Source: Elizabethkingia miricola
GTDB lineage: Bacteria > Bacteroidota > Bacteroidia > Flavobacteriales > Weeksellaceae
DNA length: 64,000 nucleotides
Direction of reading: 5' to 3'
Assembly: GCF_001675285.1 (NCBI RefSeq)
Contig: NZ_LSGQ01000030.1
Location: forward strand, 558,001 to 622,000
Position 1 is the stretch's first letter. Each line of letters starts with the position of its first letter. Shown here in pieces: positions 7,761 through 16,260 of the stretch. A program made the translations under genes and the position numbers. The notes under the pieces are model-generated. The model was not told the DNA's origin and did not search any database. It was given only the letters and a program-made list of their open reading frames with translations.

Positions 7761-9677
7761 ATGATCAGGAATTTTAGAAAAAATGAATATCTGGCTTTAG
7801 CATATCGCTTATTTTTAGCCTACTTCTTTTATTTTGTAACCAGAGTTTTGTTTGCCGTTTTCAATTGGGATCTTTTAAAAATTGATTCAGTTGGAGAACT
7901 GCTGAAACTTTGTTTTCATGGGATAGCATTCGATACTACAGCAATTTTATATACCAATGCGCTGTTTATTCTATTTTCGATTTTACCATTGTTTATAAAT
8001 ACAAAAAAGGGATATCAGAAATTTCTGATGATTCTTTATTTTGTCTGTAACCTTGTGGCAATATCGTTCAATTTCGTAGACTTTATTTACTATAAATTTA
8101 CTTTCAGCAGAAGTGCAGTTAACATATTGGAAAGTGTTCAGCATGAGTCGAATAAAGGAAAGCTTTTTGCAGACTTTCTTATAAATTACTGGTACGTATT
8201 TTTATTATATTTTGCATGTGCATTTCTATGGATTTTCCTCTATACGAGAGTTAAAGTAAAGGAAAAGATATATGAACATAAAGGAATGTATGTGCTAACA
8301 TCAGTTATAGGTATTTGTATCATCACTGTTTTGGCAGTAGGTGGAATCAGAGGCGATTTCAAGAAGAGTACAAGACCTATTAATCTGGTAGATGCCAATA
8401 AATTTGTAGATAAATATGTACAGGCCAATGTGGTTCTTAATACGCCATTTTGTATCATCAGAACAATTGGTACAACATCTTTCAAGAAGCTCACCTTTAT
8501 GCCACAGGAAGAGGCAGATAAATTGGCTCATCCTGTAAAGCAGTATGAGAATAATGCTCCCTCCAAACCTAATATTGTGATCTTTATTCTGGAAAGTTAT
8601 TCTCGGGAATATATTGGTGCCTTTAATAAGAATAGCGGAATCAAAGATTATGTAAGCTATACACCGTTTTTAGATTCATTATCACAGAAGAGTATGATTT
8701 TTACCAATGCCTATGCCAATGGTTATAAATCTATTCACGGGATGTCTTCCGTTCTGTCTGGCATTCCGTCATTTAAAGATGCATTTACATCTTCTCCTTA
8801 TCCTAATCAGACGATACAGTCTTTGGTTTCCATTTTAAACGGTGAAGGTTATGATACTTCTTTCTTTCACGGTGCTCCAAACGGATCTATGGGATTCTTA
8901 GGCTTTGGAAATATTCTTGGCTTCAAGCATTATTATGGTAAAACAGAATATAATAACGATGCGGATTTCGACGGAGTCTGGGGGATCTGGGACGAACCTT
9001 TCTTTCAGTATATGAATAAGACGCTTACTCAGAAAAAAGGACCTTTTATGTCGACAATATTCTCTGTTACTTCACATGAACCTTTCCAGGTACCAGCTAA
9101 ATTTAAAGGAAAATTCCCGATGGGTAAAGTACAGATGCACCAGGTTGTTGGTTATACAGATTATGCATTGAAAAAGTTCTTTGAATCTGCGTCAAAAGAG
9201 CCGTGGTATAAGAATACTATTTTTATTCTGACAGCTGACCACGATAATCAGAGTTATTATAAAGAATATCAGGAAGGTATGAACAAGCAGGCTGTGCCGA
9301 TTATTATTTATAAACCGGATGGAAGTTTGCAAGGGGTAAATGATGAATGGGCTCAGCAGATAGATATCTATCCGACAGTTCTGGATATGATAGGCTATCA
9401 GAAACCTTTCAGAAGCTGGGGGGTAAGTTTATTCGGAGATAAAAATCAGTTACCGTTTACTGTAAACTATATGGATAATACATACCGTTATGCATCCGGA
9501 AATTATATTTGTGTTTTCGATGGACATAAAACTTTAGGTTTTTATGACAAGAATGATAAGGGGCTGAAAAACAATCTCATCGGTCAGCGAAATTCAGAGA
9601 TGAATCAATTAGAGCTGCAGTGTAAAGCATTCCTGCAAGATTATTTCCACAGAATAGTAGATAAGAAACTGAACTAA
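7761..9677 (+). CDS. LtaS/MdoB-like membrane sulfatase-family phosphotransferase
   Basis: 638 residues. About five hydrophobic helices in the first 200 residues are followed by a periplasmic alkaline-phosphatase-fold domain. Visible metal-site elements are PNIVIFILESYSREYIGAF near residue 270 and LTADHDNQS near 490; GYKSIHGMSSVLSGIP near 325 occupies the place where LtaS-type enzymes hold the nucleophile, here apparently Ser and not the usual Thr. Relatives transfer glycerol- or ethanolamine-phosphate groups to lipids or glycans; in Gram-negative Bacteroidota the substrate is not settled. Transcribed alone, divergent from the sigma operon, with a perfect -7 element upstream. Confidence 0.85.
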   Translation: MIRNFRKNEYLALAYRLFLAYFFYFVTRVLFAVFNWDLLKIDSVGELLKLCFHGIAFDTTAILYTNALFILFSILPLFINTKKGYQKFLMILYFVCNLVAISFNFVDFIYYKFTFSRSAVNILESVQHESNKGKLFADFLINYWYVFLLYFACAFLWIFLYTRVKVKEKIYEHKGMYVLTSVIGICIITVLAVGGIRGDFKKSTRPINLVDANKFVDKYVQANVVLNTPFCIIRTIGTTSFKKLTFMPQEEADKLAHPVKQYENNAPSKPNIVIFILESYSREYIGAFNKNSGIKDYVSYTPFLDSLSQKSMIFTNAYANGYKSIHGMSSVLSGIPSFKDAFTSSPYPNQTIQSLVSILNGEGYDTSFFHGAPNGSMGFLGFGNILGFKHYYGKTEYNNDADFDGVWGIWDEPFFQYMNKTLTQKKGPFMSTIFSVTSHEPFQVPAKFKGKFPMGKVQMHQVVGYTDYALKKFFESASKEPWYKNTIFILTADHDNQSYYKEYQEGMNKQAVPIIIYKPDGSLQGVNDEWAQQIDIYPTVLDMIGYQKPFRSWGVSLFGDKNQLPFTVNYMDNTYRYASGNYICVFDGHKTLGFYDKNDKGLKNNLIGQRNSEMNQLELQCKAFLQDYFHRIVDKKLN

Positions 9678-9711
9678 TTGATTTTGTGCGCAAAAAATGT
9701 TGATAAACATA

Positions 9712-9741
9712 TTGCTAATTGCAAAAAAATAAATATCTTTG
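9712..9741 (+). promoter_or_regulatory. Promoter of rplU-rpmA (TTG-N19-TAnnTTTG)
   Basis: TTG at 9712-9714, exactly 19 bases, then TATCTTTG at 9734-9741: the complete Bacteroidota housekeeping promoter pattern, about 30 bases upstream of rplU. It is one of the two best promoter matches in the window. Confidence 0.75.
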
Positions 9742-9771
9742 CACCTCGAATAATTATAAAAAATATATACA

Positions 9772-10170
9772 ATGTTTGCAATCGTAGAGATAGCAGGGCT
9801 TCAATACAAAGTTGAGCAAGACCAAAAATTGTATGTTAACCGTTTGAAAGGAGATAAAGGAAACAAAGTTTCTTTTGACAAAGTTCTTTTAACTGTTAAC
9901 GGAGCAATCACTGTGGGCGCCCCAGCTGTAGAAGGAATCGCTGTAGAAGCGGAGATTATTGATCATGTTCAGGCTGATAAAGTAATCGTTTTCAAAAAGA
10001 AAAGAAGAAAAGGTTACCAAGTTAAAAACGGTCACAGACAACAATTAACTCAAATCCAGATTACTTCAATCACAGGATTTGACGGAGCAAAGCCAGCTAA
10101 AAAAGCTGCTGCTAAAAAGACAACTAAAAAAGCTGCAGAAGAAACATCTGAAGAAGCTGCAGGAGAATAA
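9772..10170 (+). CDS. rplU: 50S ribosomal protein L21
   Basis: 132 residues. The L21 core is plain (MFAIVEIAGLQYKVEQDQKL, VLLTVNGAITVGAP, FKKKRRKGYQVKNGHRQQLT, IQITSITG). The core ends near residue 104 and is followed by a Lys/Ala-rich then Glu-rich tail (about 28 residues) not present in E. coli L21 but seen in Bacteroidota. Assembles on 23S rRNA in the large subunit. Forms the classic two-gene operon with rpmA, 28 bases downstream. Confidence 0.97.
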   Translation: MFAIVEIAGLQYKVEQDQKLYVNRLKGDKGNKVSFDKVLLTVNGAITVGAPAVEGIAVEAEIIDHVQADKVIVFKKKRRKGYQVKNGHRQQLTQIQITSITGFDGAKPAKKAAAKKTTKKAAEETSEEAAGE

Positions 10171-10198
10171 TATTTAACCCGAAAAAAGTTAAAATAAA

Positions 10199-10456
10199 AT
10201 GGCACACAAGAAAGGGGTAGGTAGCTCCAAAAACGGTAGAGAATCACACTCTAAAAGACTAGGTGTTAAAATTTTCGGTGGTCAAGAAGCTATCGCGGGT
10301 AACATCATTGTTAGACAAAGAGGTACTCAGCACCACGCTGGAGAAAACGTAGGTATCGGTAAAGATCACACGCTTTTCGCTCTAGTAGATGGTAAAGTAG
10401 TATTTACTAAAAAGAGAGATAACAGATCTTATGTATCTGTAGCACCAGACGCTTAA
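10199..10456 (+). CDS. rpmA: 50S ribosomal protein L27
   Basis: 85 residues. Begins [20 protein letters not shown], the conserved flexible N-terminus that reaches the peptidyl-transferase centre, without the cleavable extension found in Firmicutes. Continues [21 protein letters not shown] and the C-terminal barrel ([18 protein letters not shown]). Second gene of the rplU operon and followed by a strong terminator. Confidence 0.97.
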   Translation: MAHKKGVGSSKNGRESHSKRLGVKIFGGQEAIAGNIIVRQRGTQHHAGENVGIGKDHTLFALVDGKVVFTKKRDNRSYVSVAPDA

Positions 10457-10478
10457 TTTTAGCGTTTTATAAAAATTA

Positions 10479-10507
10479 AAACCCCAACTTTCGTTGGGGT
10501 TTTTTGT
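10479..10507 (+). terminator. Intrinsic terminator of rplU-rpmA
   Basis: Stem ACCCCAAC / GTTGGGGT around a short loop (ttTCg) followed by a run of T, 23 bases after the rpmA stop. Confidence 0.92.
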
Positions 10508-10561
10508 TTTTTATTAAATAATGTTATATTAGTAAAACCAAAACCTTATAAATATTACATT

Positions 10562-10738
10562 ATGAAAAAGTTATCTAAAAAAGGACTGAAGTCTATCAAG
10601 GGGGGCGCCTGTGAAGTAATTATCAATCCACCAATGAATTGTGATGAATATTGTGATATTCAGCGCAAATATAACGGAGTAGATGTATGTTATAACAATC
10701 CTCAGATTCCTTTGTCATGTGAAACATCTTGTCAATAA
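10562..10738 (+). CDS. Double-glycine leader peptide with six-Cys core (bacteriocin-like)
   Basis: 58-residue peptide. Residues 1-15 (MKKLSKKGLKSIKGG) match the Lys/Leu-rich GG leader that NCBI annotators call 'bacteriocin-like' in Chryseobacterium-group bacteria, normally removed by a C39-peptidase ABC exporter at the GG. The 43-residue core has six Cys at 17, 27, 31, 43, 53 and 57, including two CxxxC pairs (CDEYC, CETSC), which suggests disulfides. It starts right after the rpmA terminator and has its own terminator, so it is a monocistronic unit. No exporter, immunity or modification gene is adjacent. The leader assignment is strong; antimicrobial function is inference, and it could be a signal peptide pheromone or a secreted Cys-rich peptide of another role. 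Confidence 0.8.
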   Translation: MKKLSKKGLKSIKGGACEVIINPPMNCDEYCDIQRKYNGVDVCYNNPQIPLSCETSCQ

Positions 10739-10742
10739 ATTA

Positions 10743-10769
10743 AAACCTCAGTATTTACTGAGGTTTTTT
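10743..10769 (+). terminator. Terminator of the GG-peptide gene
   Basis: Stem AAACCTCAGTA / TACTGAGGTTT with a short loop and T-run, five bases after the stop codon. It lies between convergent genes and could also serve the minus-strand neighbour. Confidence 0.88.
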
Positions 10770-10770
10770 G

Positions 10771-11385
10771 TCATTTTATTTGTTCTAAAAATTGAAGAGT
10801 AATAATGAAGTAATGAGGAATATTATATTTCCTGCCTAATTGATCCGGGGAAATTTCTGATCCGGAGACTTCACAATAAGAAGCTGATCCATCTGATTGT
10901 ACATAAGGTGTCATAATAATGAAAATCGGAGTTTCTTTTCTCAAATCCAGGTTTTTGATTTTTTGCGCGCTTATCAAATCGTGTAGAACATAAGAATATT
11001 TGTTTTCTTTAAGTAAAAATTCTTTTTTAGGTGTTCCAAAATGGTTTGCTCTGAAAGCTATATTCAGAATATTATTTTTTTTATCAGTTTCAGTAAATAA
11101 ACGTAGTGTAAAAGGTGTTGATTGTATTGCAAGCCCTTCTTCGGGAGAAATAAGATTTTCTGTTTTTGAAAGTTTCCCATTAGTAAACTCTTTTATTTTT
11201 ACTAAAGAGTATTTGCCAATAAGTTCTTTAGCCTGAAGTGTTAAAGTAATTGATGTAATGTCCTGAAAATCCATTAGTTGGTTAATAACTGGATCCTTGC
11301 TGCCGTATTCGGATGATACTTTTGCTGTTTGTCCAAATGTAGAATGTGCTATTAGTGCTAAAAAATAAAATGTAATCTTTTTCAT
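10771..11385 (-). CDS. Secreted hypothetical protein
   Basis: 204 residues, not recognised. A signal peptide is clear (MKKITFYFLALIAHSTFGQ, cleavage probably after FGQ or before it). The mature part is mainly beta-strand-like with regular hydrophobic alternation (ITSITLTLQAKELIG, NILNIAFRANHFG) and one Cys. It converges on the GG-peptide gene and shares the terminator region, so a link with that peptide is possible but unsupported. Confidence 0.7.
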   Translation of the reverse strand: MKKITFYFLALIAHSTFGQTAKVSSEYGSKDPVINQLMDFQDITSITLTLQAKELIGKYSLVKIKEFTNGKLSKTENLISPEEGLAIQSTPFTLRLFTETDKKNNILNIAFRANHFGTPKKEFLLKENKYSYVLHDLISAQKIKNLDLRKETPIFIIMTPYVQSDGSASYCEVSGSEISPDQLGRKYNIPHYFIITLQFLEQIK

Positions 11386-11502
11386 ATTTTTTTATGTAAA
11401 AGTACCTTGTGGTAATAACTATGATGGTTATTTACTGAAAATTAGCGTTAATTAGTGTTAATGAAATTTTATTTCCAAAGAGAAAAGTATTTATTTTGAA
11501 AC

Positions 11503-12945
11503 GTGAATCTGAAAATTAAAATAGCAGTTACATTGGTAGTTGGCTTATTGCTAACTGTGACGGGTTTGCAGTTTCTGTATAACTACAATCTCTATAGAAC
11601 AGAGACGACAGTTTTTACCAGAACAGCTGACGAATCTTTAAAAGAGGCTATTCAGCTGTCCAGAGATCAGAAACGACAAACAATGCTCAGAAATTTAAAA
11701 TACTATCTTGAAAATCCAAAGTACTTTAAAATTATTGTTGAAAAAAAAGAACCACTAAAATTTTCTTTAATAGAGCGCTCTCCTAAAATTAAGAATCATG
11801 ATCGCCTAACTATGAGTTTTCAGAATCTGAATTTAGATAATGAAGATTTAAAAGGAAAAGAAAAAGATATTTTTATTCCACGTTTTTTAAAAAATGTGGA
11901 TGATGATTTAAAAGAATATTATACATGGTATTACACGCCATTAGTTGGAGACTTTATTGATAATCAGTTTGAAATAAATGTTATAACACTAAATAAAGTT
12001 CAGGAAAACTACCTGAATATATTGAAGCAAAAAGGGATTAATGAATTTTTTGTATTTAATAAACCCAATAGAGGAGAAGTGACCACCCATACTTATGAGG
12101 TAGAGCCCCGTGTAAAAAATATAATGAATGTCTATGCGGCTTTTCCCAATCCTATGAAGTATTTTCTTCGTCAGCAAATATGGACAATATTAGGCTCCTT
12201 TTTGCTGGTTTGTGTTGTTCTGATAAGTAGTGTTTACCTGACAAAACTACTTTTAAGTCAAGAGCGGCTTGGTAAGGAGAAAGACCAGCTCATGCAACAC
12301 CTGTCTCATGAACTAAGAACTCCTGTAAGCTCAATCCAGATAGCGGCAGAGGGTATGCGGGATCATTTACAGGGTGAAAGAGAAAGAAGAGAATATATAA
12401 ATATTATACTAGATAAAACAAAAGAGCTTTCTTCTTTTACACATGATGTATTGAATGAATTGAGTTTAAATAAAACCCGTTTTTTTGTTGAAGAATATGA
12501 TCTGAGTGATATACTAATAAGATTAAAAAATAGATTCGAAAATGAAAGAGTCGTAATTGATGTTATAGAAATTAATCCTGTAAAAATATTTATTAATGTC
12601 AAACATTTTGAAAACGCACTTAATAACCTTATTGAAAATGCGATTAAATATAATAAAAATGAAACCCCAAGAATTATTATAAGATCCAGAAATATAAAAA
12701 AGACAATAGAAATAACATTAGAAGATAATGGAGAAGGCATTGAAGATCAATATAAAAAAAAGGTGTTCAAAAGATTTTTCAGAGTCCCTAAAGAATCTGG
12801 TTATATATACGAAACAAAAGGATTTGGAATAGGACTTAGCTATGTAAAATATGTAATAGAGTTACATAAAGCATCAATAGAAATCCTGGATGCTGACCCA
12901 CAAGGAACAATTTTTAAAATTATTTTACCTTATGCAAAAGCATAG
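11503..12945 (+). CDS. Two-component sensor histidine kinase
   Basis: 480 residues from a GTG start at 11503; no in-frame ATG is as well placed. TM1 near residues 6-26, a periplasmic sensor region of about 200 residues, TM2 near 228-250 (TILGSFLLVCVVLISSVYL), then the cytoplasmic kinase. His269 in HLSHELRTPVSSIQIA is the phosphoacceptor; the N box is NALNNLIENAIKYNKN, the G boxes EDNGEGIED and GFGIGLSYV. The sensor part matches no domain I recognise, so the signal is unknown. The partner regulator overlaps its 3' end by 14 bases, which means coupled translation. Confidence 0.92.
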   Translation: MNLKIKIAVTLVVGLLLTVTGLQFLYNYNLYRTETTVFTRTADESLKEAIQLSRDQKRQTMLRNLKYYLENPKYFKIIVEKKEPLKFSLIERSPKIKNHDRLTMSFQNLNLDNEDLKGKEKDIFIPRFLKNVDDDLKEYYTWYYTPLVGDFIDNQFEINVITLNKVQENYLNILKQKGINEFFVFNKPNRGEVTTHTYEVEPRVKNIMNVYAAFPNPMKYFLRQQIWTILGSFLLVCVVLISSVYLTKLLLSQERLGKEKDQLMQHLSHELRTPVSSIQIAAEGMRDHLQGERERREYINIILDKTKELSSFTHDVLNELSLNKTRFFVEEYDLSDILIRLKNRFENERVVIDVIEINPVKIFINVKHFENALNNLIENAIKYNKNETPRIIIRSRNIKKTIEITLEDNGEGIEDQYKKKVFKRFFRVPKESGYIYETKGFGIGLSYVKYVIELHKASIEILDADPQGTIFKIILPYAKA

Positions 12946-13621
12946 ATTACTTTTGGCTGAAGATGATATTACCTTGGGAAAACTGATTAAAGAGAGTCTT
13001 GATAGACTCAATTATGAGGTTGTGTGGGTAACAAATGGCATAGAATCACTGAAACATATTAATAAACAGACGGATTTATGTATTTTGGATGTTATGATGC
13101 CCGGAAAAGATGGATGGAGTGTAGCGAAAGAGGTAAAGAAAAACTATCCCGAAATTCCTGTAATATTTCTCACAGCATTATCCGAAACTAAAGATCTGGT
13201 AAAAGGATATGAAGCAGGGGCTAATGATTACCTTAGAAAGCCCTTCAGTATAGATGAATTGCATTTAAGGGTGAAGGAGCTATTGAAAAGAAATAAAACG
13301 GACTCCGAACAGATGAAAATTGGAGCTTATCTTTTTGATAATCACAGACAGGAACTTATCTTTGAAAATCATCAAATTATAAAACTTTCATATAAAGAAG
13401 CAGAACTCTTGAAAAGGTTATTTTTTCATAAAAATGAACTTCTGAGTAAAATAAAAGTTCTAAAGGAATTATGGGGAGATGATAACTTTTTTACCAGCCG
13501 GAACTTGGATGTCTATATTACTAAATTACGCAAGAAATTAAGTCTTGATAATAATGTTGAAATCATTAATGTGCGCGGATTCGGATATAAGTTGCTAATC
13601 AAAGAAAATAGATTTAATTAG
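12932..13621 (+). CDS. OmpR-family response regulator
   Basis: 229 residues from the ATG at 12932 (MQKHRLLLAEDD), which overlaps the kinase stop; an upstream in-frame Met at 12890 would lie deep inside the kinase gene and adds residues absent from the family. Receiver domain: acidic pair in LLAEDD, phospho-acceptor Asp53 (CILDVMMPGKDGW), Thr/Lys switch residues in FLTALSE and LRKPFS. C-terminal winged helix-turn-helix (SYKEAELLKRLFFHKNELLS, RNLDVYITKLRKKL, NVRGFGYKL). DNA-binding activator or repressor controlled by the kinase upstream; target genes are not visible. Confidence 0.93.
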   Translation: MQKHRLLLAEDDITLGKLIKESLDRLNYEVVWVTNGIESLKHINKQTDLCILDVMMPGKDGWSVAKEVKKNYPEIPVIFLTALSETKDLVKGYEAGANDYLRKPFSIDELHLRVKELLKRNKTDSEQMKIGAYLFDNHRQELIFENHQIIKLSYKEAELLKRLFFHKNELLSKIKVLKELWGDDNFFTSRNLDVYITKLRKKLSLDNNVEIINVRGFGYKLLIKENRFN

Positions 13622-13647
13622 AATTCTTAGAATTAAGAAAACTTCCC

Positions 13648-13655
13648 TATTTTTG
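13648..13655 (+). promoter_or_regulatory. -7 promoter element for prolyl endopeptidase
   Basis: TATTTTTG, perfect TAnnTTTG, 14 bases before the ATG at 13670. It separates the gene from the two-component operon upstream. Confidence 0.5.
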
Positions 13656-13669
13656 GTAAAACCAATTCT

Positions 13670-15787
13670 ATGAAGTATAAAAAACTATCTGTGGCAGTTG
13701 CAGCTTTTGCTTTTGCGGCTGTTTCAGCACAAAATTCTAACTCATTGAAGTATCCCGAAACAAAGAAAGTAAATCATACCGATACCTATTTTGGTAATCA
13801 GGTAGCAGACCCATACCGTTGGCTGGAAGATGACAGAGCCGAAGATACCAAAGCATGGGTACAACAGGAGGTGAAATTTACGCAGGATTATCTTGCGCAG
13901 ATTCCTTTCCGTGAGCAGCTTAAAAAACAACTTTTAGATATCTGGAATTATGAAAAGATTTCAGCTCCGTTTAAGAAAGGTAAATACACTTATTTCTATA
14001 AAAATGATGGTCTGCAGGCTCAATCAGTATTATACAGAAAGGATGCTGCTGGTAAGACAGATGTATTTTTAGATCCCAATAAGTTTTCTGATAAGGGAAC
14101 AACCTCTTTAGCAAGTCTTTCATTCAACAAAAAGGGCACGCTAGTAGCCTACAGTATCTCTGAAGGGGGATCTGACTGGAATAAGATTATTATTCTGGAT
14201 GCAGAAACTAAAAAGCAGATCGACGAAACGCTTCTTGATGTGAAATTTAGTGGTATATCCTGGTTAGGAGATGAAGGTTTCTTCTATTCCAGCTATGATA
14301 AACCAAAAGATGGAAGTGTGCTTTCCGGAATGACAGATAAGCACAAGGTATATTTTCATAAGCTTGGAACAAAACAGTCTCAAGATGAGTTGATTATTGG
14401 CGGTGATAAATTCCCAAGAAGATACTTAAGTGGTTATGTAACAGATGATCAGAGGTATCTTGTTATTTCTGCAGCTAATGCAACCAACGGCAACGAACTG
14501 TATATTAAAGACCTTAAGAATAAAACAGATTTTATCCCAATTGTTACAGGTTTTGACAGCAATGTAGGTTTGGTTGATACAGATGGAGATACATTGTTCC
14601 TGCATACGGATAAAAATGCGCCGAATATGCGCATGGTAAAAACAACGATTCAAAATCCGAAACCGGAAACCTGGAAGGATGTTATTGCTGAAACATCTGA
14701 GCCTATGCGTGTGAACTCAGGCGGAGGTTACTTCTTTGCAACCTATATGAAGGATGCACTGAGTCAGATTAAGCAATATGATAAAACAGGAAAGCTGGTT
14801 AGGGAAATTAAACTTCCGGGTAATGGTACTGCTGGTGGTTTTGGTGGTGAGAAAACAGAGAAAGAACTGTATTATTCATTTACCAACTATATTACGCCTC
14901 CAACGATCTTTAAATTTAATGTAGATTCAGGAAAATCCGAGGTATACCAAAAACCAAAAGTGAAATTCAATCCTGAAAACTATGTTTCTGAGCAGGTATT
15001 CTATACGTCTGCAGACGGAACTAAAATTCCGATGATGATCAGTTATAAAAAAGGACTGAAAAAAGACGGAAAGAATCCTACAATATTGTATAGCTACGGA
15101 GGATTTAATATCAGCCTGCAACCTGCATTCTCTGTTGTAAATGCCATCTGGATGGAGAATGGAGGGATTTATGCTGTTCCGAATATCCGTGGTGGCGGTG
15201 AATACGGAAAAAAATGGCATGATGCCGGAACCAAACAGCAAAAGAAAAATGTTTTTAATGACTTCATTGCTGCAGGGGAATATTTACAGAAGAATGGTTA
15301 TACTTCCAAAGATTATATGGCGCTTTCAGGACGTTCAAATGGGGGATTGCTTGTTGGTGCTACAATGACAATGCGCCCTGATTTAGCTAAAGTAGCTTTC
15401 CCTGGTGTTGGTGTACTGGATATGCTGCGTTATAATAAATTTACAGCTGGTGCCGGATGGGCATATGATTACGGTACAGCTGAAGACAGTAAGGAAATGT
15501 TTGAGTACCTGAAATCTTATTCACCAGTACATAATGTAAAAGCAGGTACATGTTACCCTTCTACAATGGTAATTACGAGTGATCACGATGACAGAGTTGT
15601 TCCTGCGCATTCATTTAAATTTGGAGCTGAATTACAGGCAAAACAGGCTTGTAAGAACCCAGTTCTTATCCGTATTGAGACGAATGCGGGGCACGGAGCG
15701 GGACGTTCTACCGAGCAGGTTGTTGCAGAGAATGCAGATCTGCTTTCATTTGCACTGTATGAAATGGGTATTAAAAACCTGAAATAG
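13670..15787 (+). CDS. Prolyl endopeptidase (S9A prolyl oligopeptidase), secreted
   Basis: 705 residues, the same length as the well-known E. meningoseptica (Flavobacterium meningosepticum) enzyme and very close to it as I remember that sequence. Cleaves short proline-containing peptides on the carboxyl side of Pro in the periplasm. Signal peptide MKYKKLSVAVAAFAFAAVSAQ, then a seven-bladed propeller (about residues 90-410) that filters substrate size, then the alpha/beta hydrolase domain. Catalytic Ser556 in GRSNGG, acid within SDHDDRVV (residues 637-643), His675 in NAGHGAG. Monocistronic, with its own promoter and terminator. It gives the clearest genus marker in the window. Confidence 0.96.
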   Translation: MKYKKLSVAVAAFAFAAVSAQNSNSLKYPETKKVNHTDTYFGNQVADPYRWLEDDRAEDTKAWVQQEVKFTQDYLAQIPFREQLKKQLLDIWNYEKISAPFKKGKYTYFYKNDGLQAQSVLYRKDAAGKTDVFLDPNKFSDKGTTSLASLSFNKKGTLVAYSISEGGSDWNKIIILDAETKKQIDETLLDVKFSGISWLGDEGFFYSSYDKPKDGSVLSGMTDKHKVYFHKLGTKQSQDELIIGGDKFPRRYLSGYVTDDQRYLVISAANATNGNELYIKDLKNKTDFIPIVTGFDSNVGLVDTDGDTLFLHTDKNAPNMRMVKTTIQNPKPETWKDVIAETSEPMRVNSGGGYFFATYMKDALSQIKQYDKTGKLVREIKLPGNGTAGGFGGEKTEKELYYSFTNYITPPTIFKFNVDSGKSEVYQKPKVKFNPENYVSEQVFYTSADGTKIPMMISYKKGLKKDGKNPTILYSYGGFNISLQPAFSVVNAIWMENGGIYAVPNIRGGGEYGKKWHDAGTKQQKKNVFNDFIAAGEYLQKNGYTSKDYMALSGRSNGGLLVGATMTMRPDLAKVAFPGVGVLDMLRYNKFTAGAGWAYDYGTAEDSKEMFEYLKSYSPVHNVKAGTCYPSTMVITSDHDDRVVPAHSFKFGAELQAKQACKNPVLIRIETNAGHGAGRSTEQVVAENADLLSFALYEMGIKNLK

Positions 15788-15809
15788 AATTTGTTTTCAA
15801 TTTAGATAT

Positions 15810-15842
15810 AAACAGACAGGCCAAAAGCTTGTCTGTTTTTTA
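15810..15842 (+). terminator. Terminator of prolyl endopeptidase
   Basis: AAACAGACA and TGTCTGTTT form a stem around a loop containing AAAAGC, followed by a T-run. Confidence 0.85.
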
Positions 15843-15915
15843 TTATGTTAAAAAGAGAACGGATAAGCCTTATTTGTCTGGAAATGCATAACTTTAGTAG
15901 ACTAAATTACAGACA

Positions 15916-16260
15916 ATGGAAAATAATGACATGACAACTCTGGTACAGGTAATGAATACCTTGAAAAGAAGAGGTGTAGATAAGGAAATTCAAATGAATG
16001 AAAATAAAAAATTTGTTCTTCAGAATTCCGATAAAGAGTACCAACCGGAAGATCTTACAATTATTAAAGTTTATCGTTTCGAAGGTGATTCGAATCCGTC
16101 TGATAATGCCGTGCTTTATTTAGTAGAAGATACTACAGGGCAAAAGGCATATATTATAGATTCATATGGTGCTGAAAGCAACTATGCCGGATCAGAATTT
16201 AATAACTTTCTTACAGGGATTGCTGTAGATGAGAGAGAAGGTAGAAATCTGAGTATCTAG
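15916..16260 (+). CDS. Conserved hypothetical small protein
   Basis: 114 residues, cytoplasmic, no signal peptide. I recognise it as a small conserved Bacteroidota protein often given the doubtful name 'phosphoribosylpyrophosphate synthetase'; nothing in it resembles a PRPP synthetase active site. Visible: acidic composition, an N-terminal helix (MTTLVQVMNTLKRRG), a beta-rich middle (LTIIKVYRFEG, NAVLYLVEDTTG) and a C-terminal acidic stretch. Its stop overlaps the stop of the convergent AsmA-like gene by four bases. Confidence 0.75.
   Translation: MENNDMTTLVQVMNTLKRRGVDKEIQMNENKKFVLQNSDKEYQPEDLTIIKVYRFEGDSNPSDNAVLYLVEDTTGQKAYIIDSYGAESNYAGSEFNNFLTGIAVDEREGRNLSI

Noticed and set aside
9772..10247. 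Possible tRNA or small RNA around rplU-rpmA
   Set aside because: I found no cloverleaf or conserved RNA motif here or in any intergenic gap; the only strong structures are terminators.
15916..16260. Phosphoribosylpyrophosphate synthetase, a name often given to this small protein
   Set aside because: Only 114 residues, with no PRPP-binding loop or ATP-binding motif.
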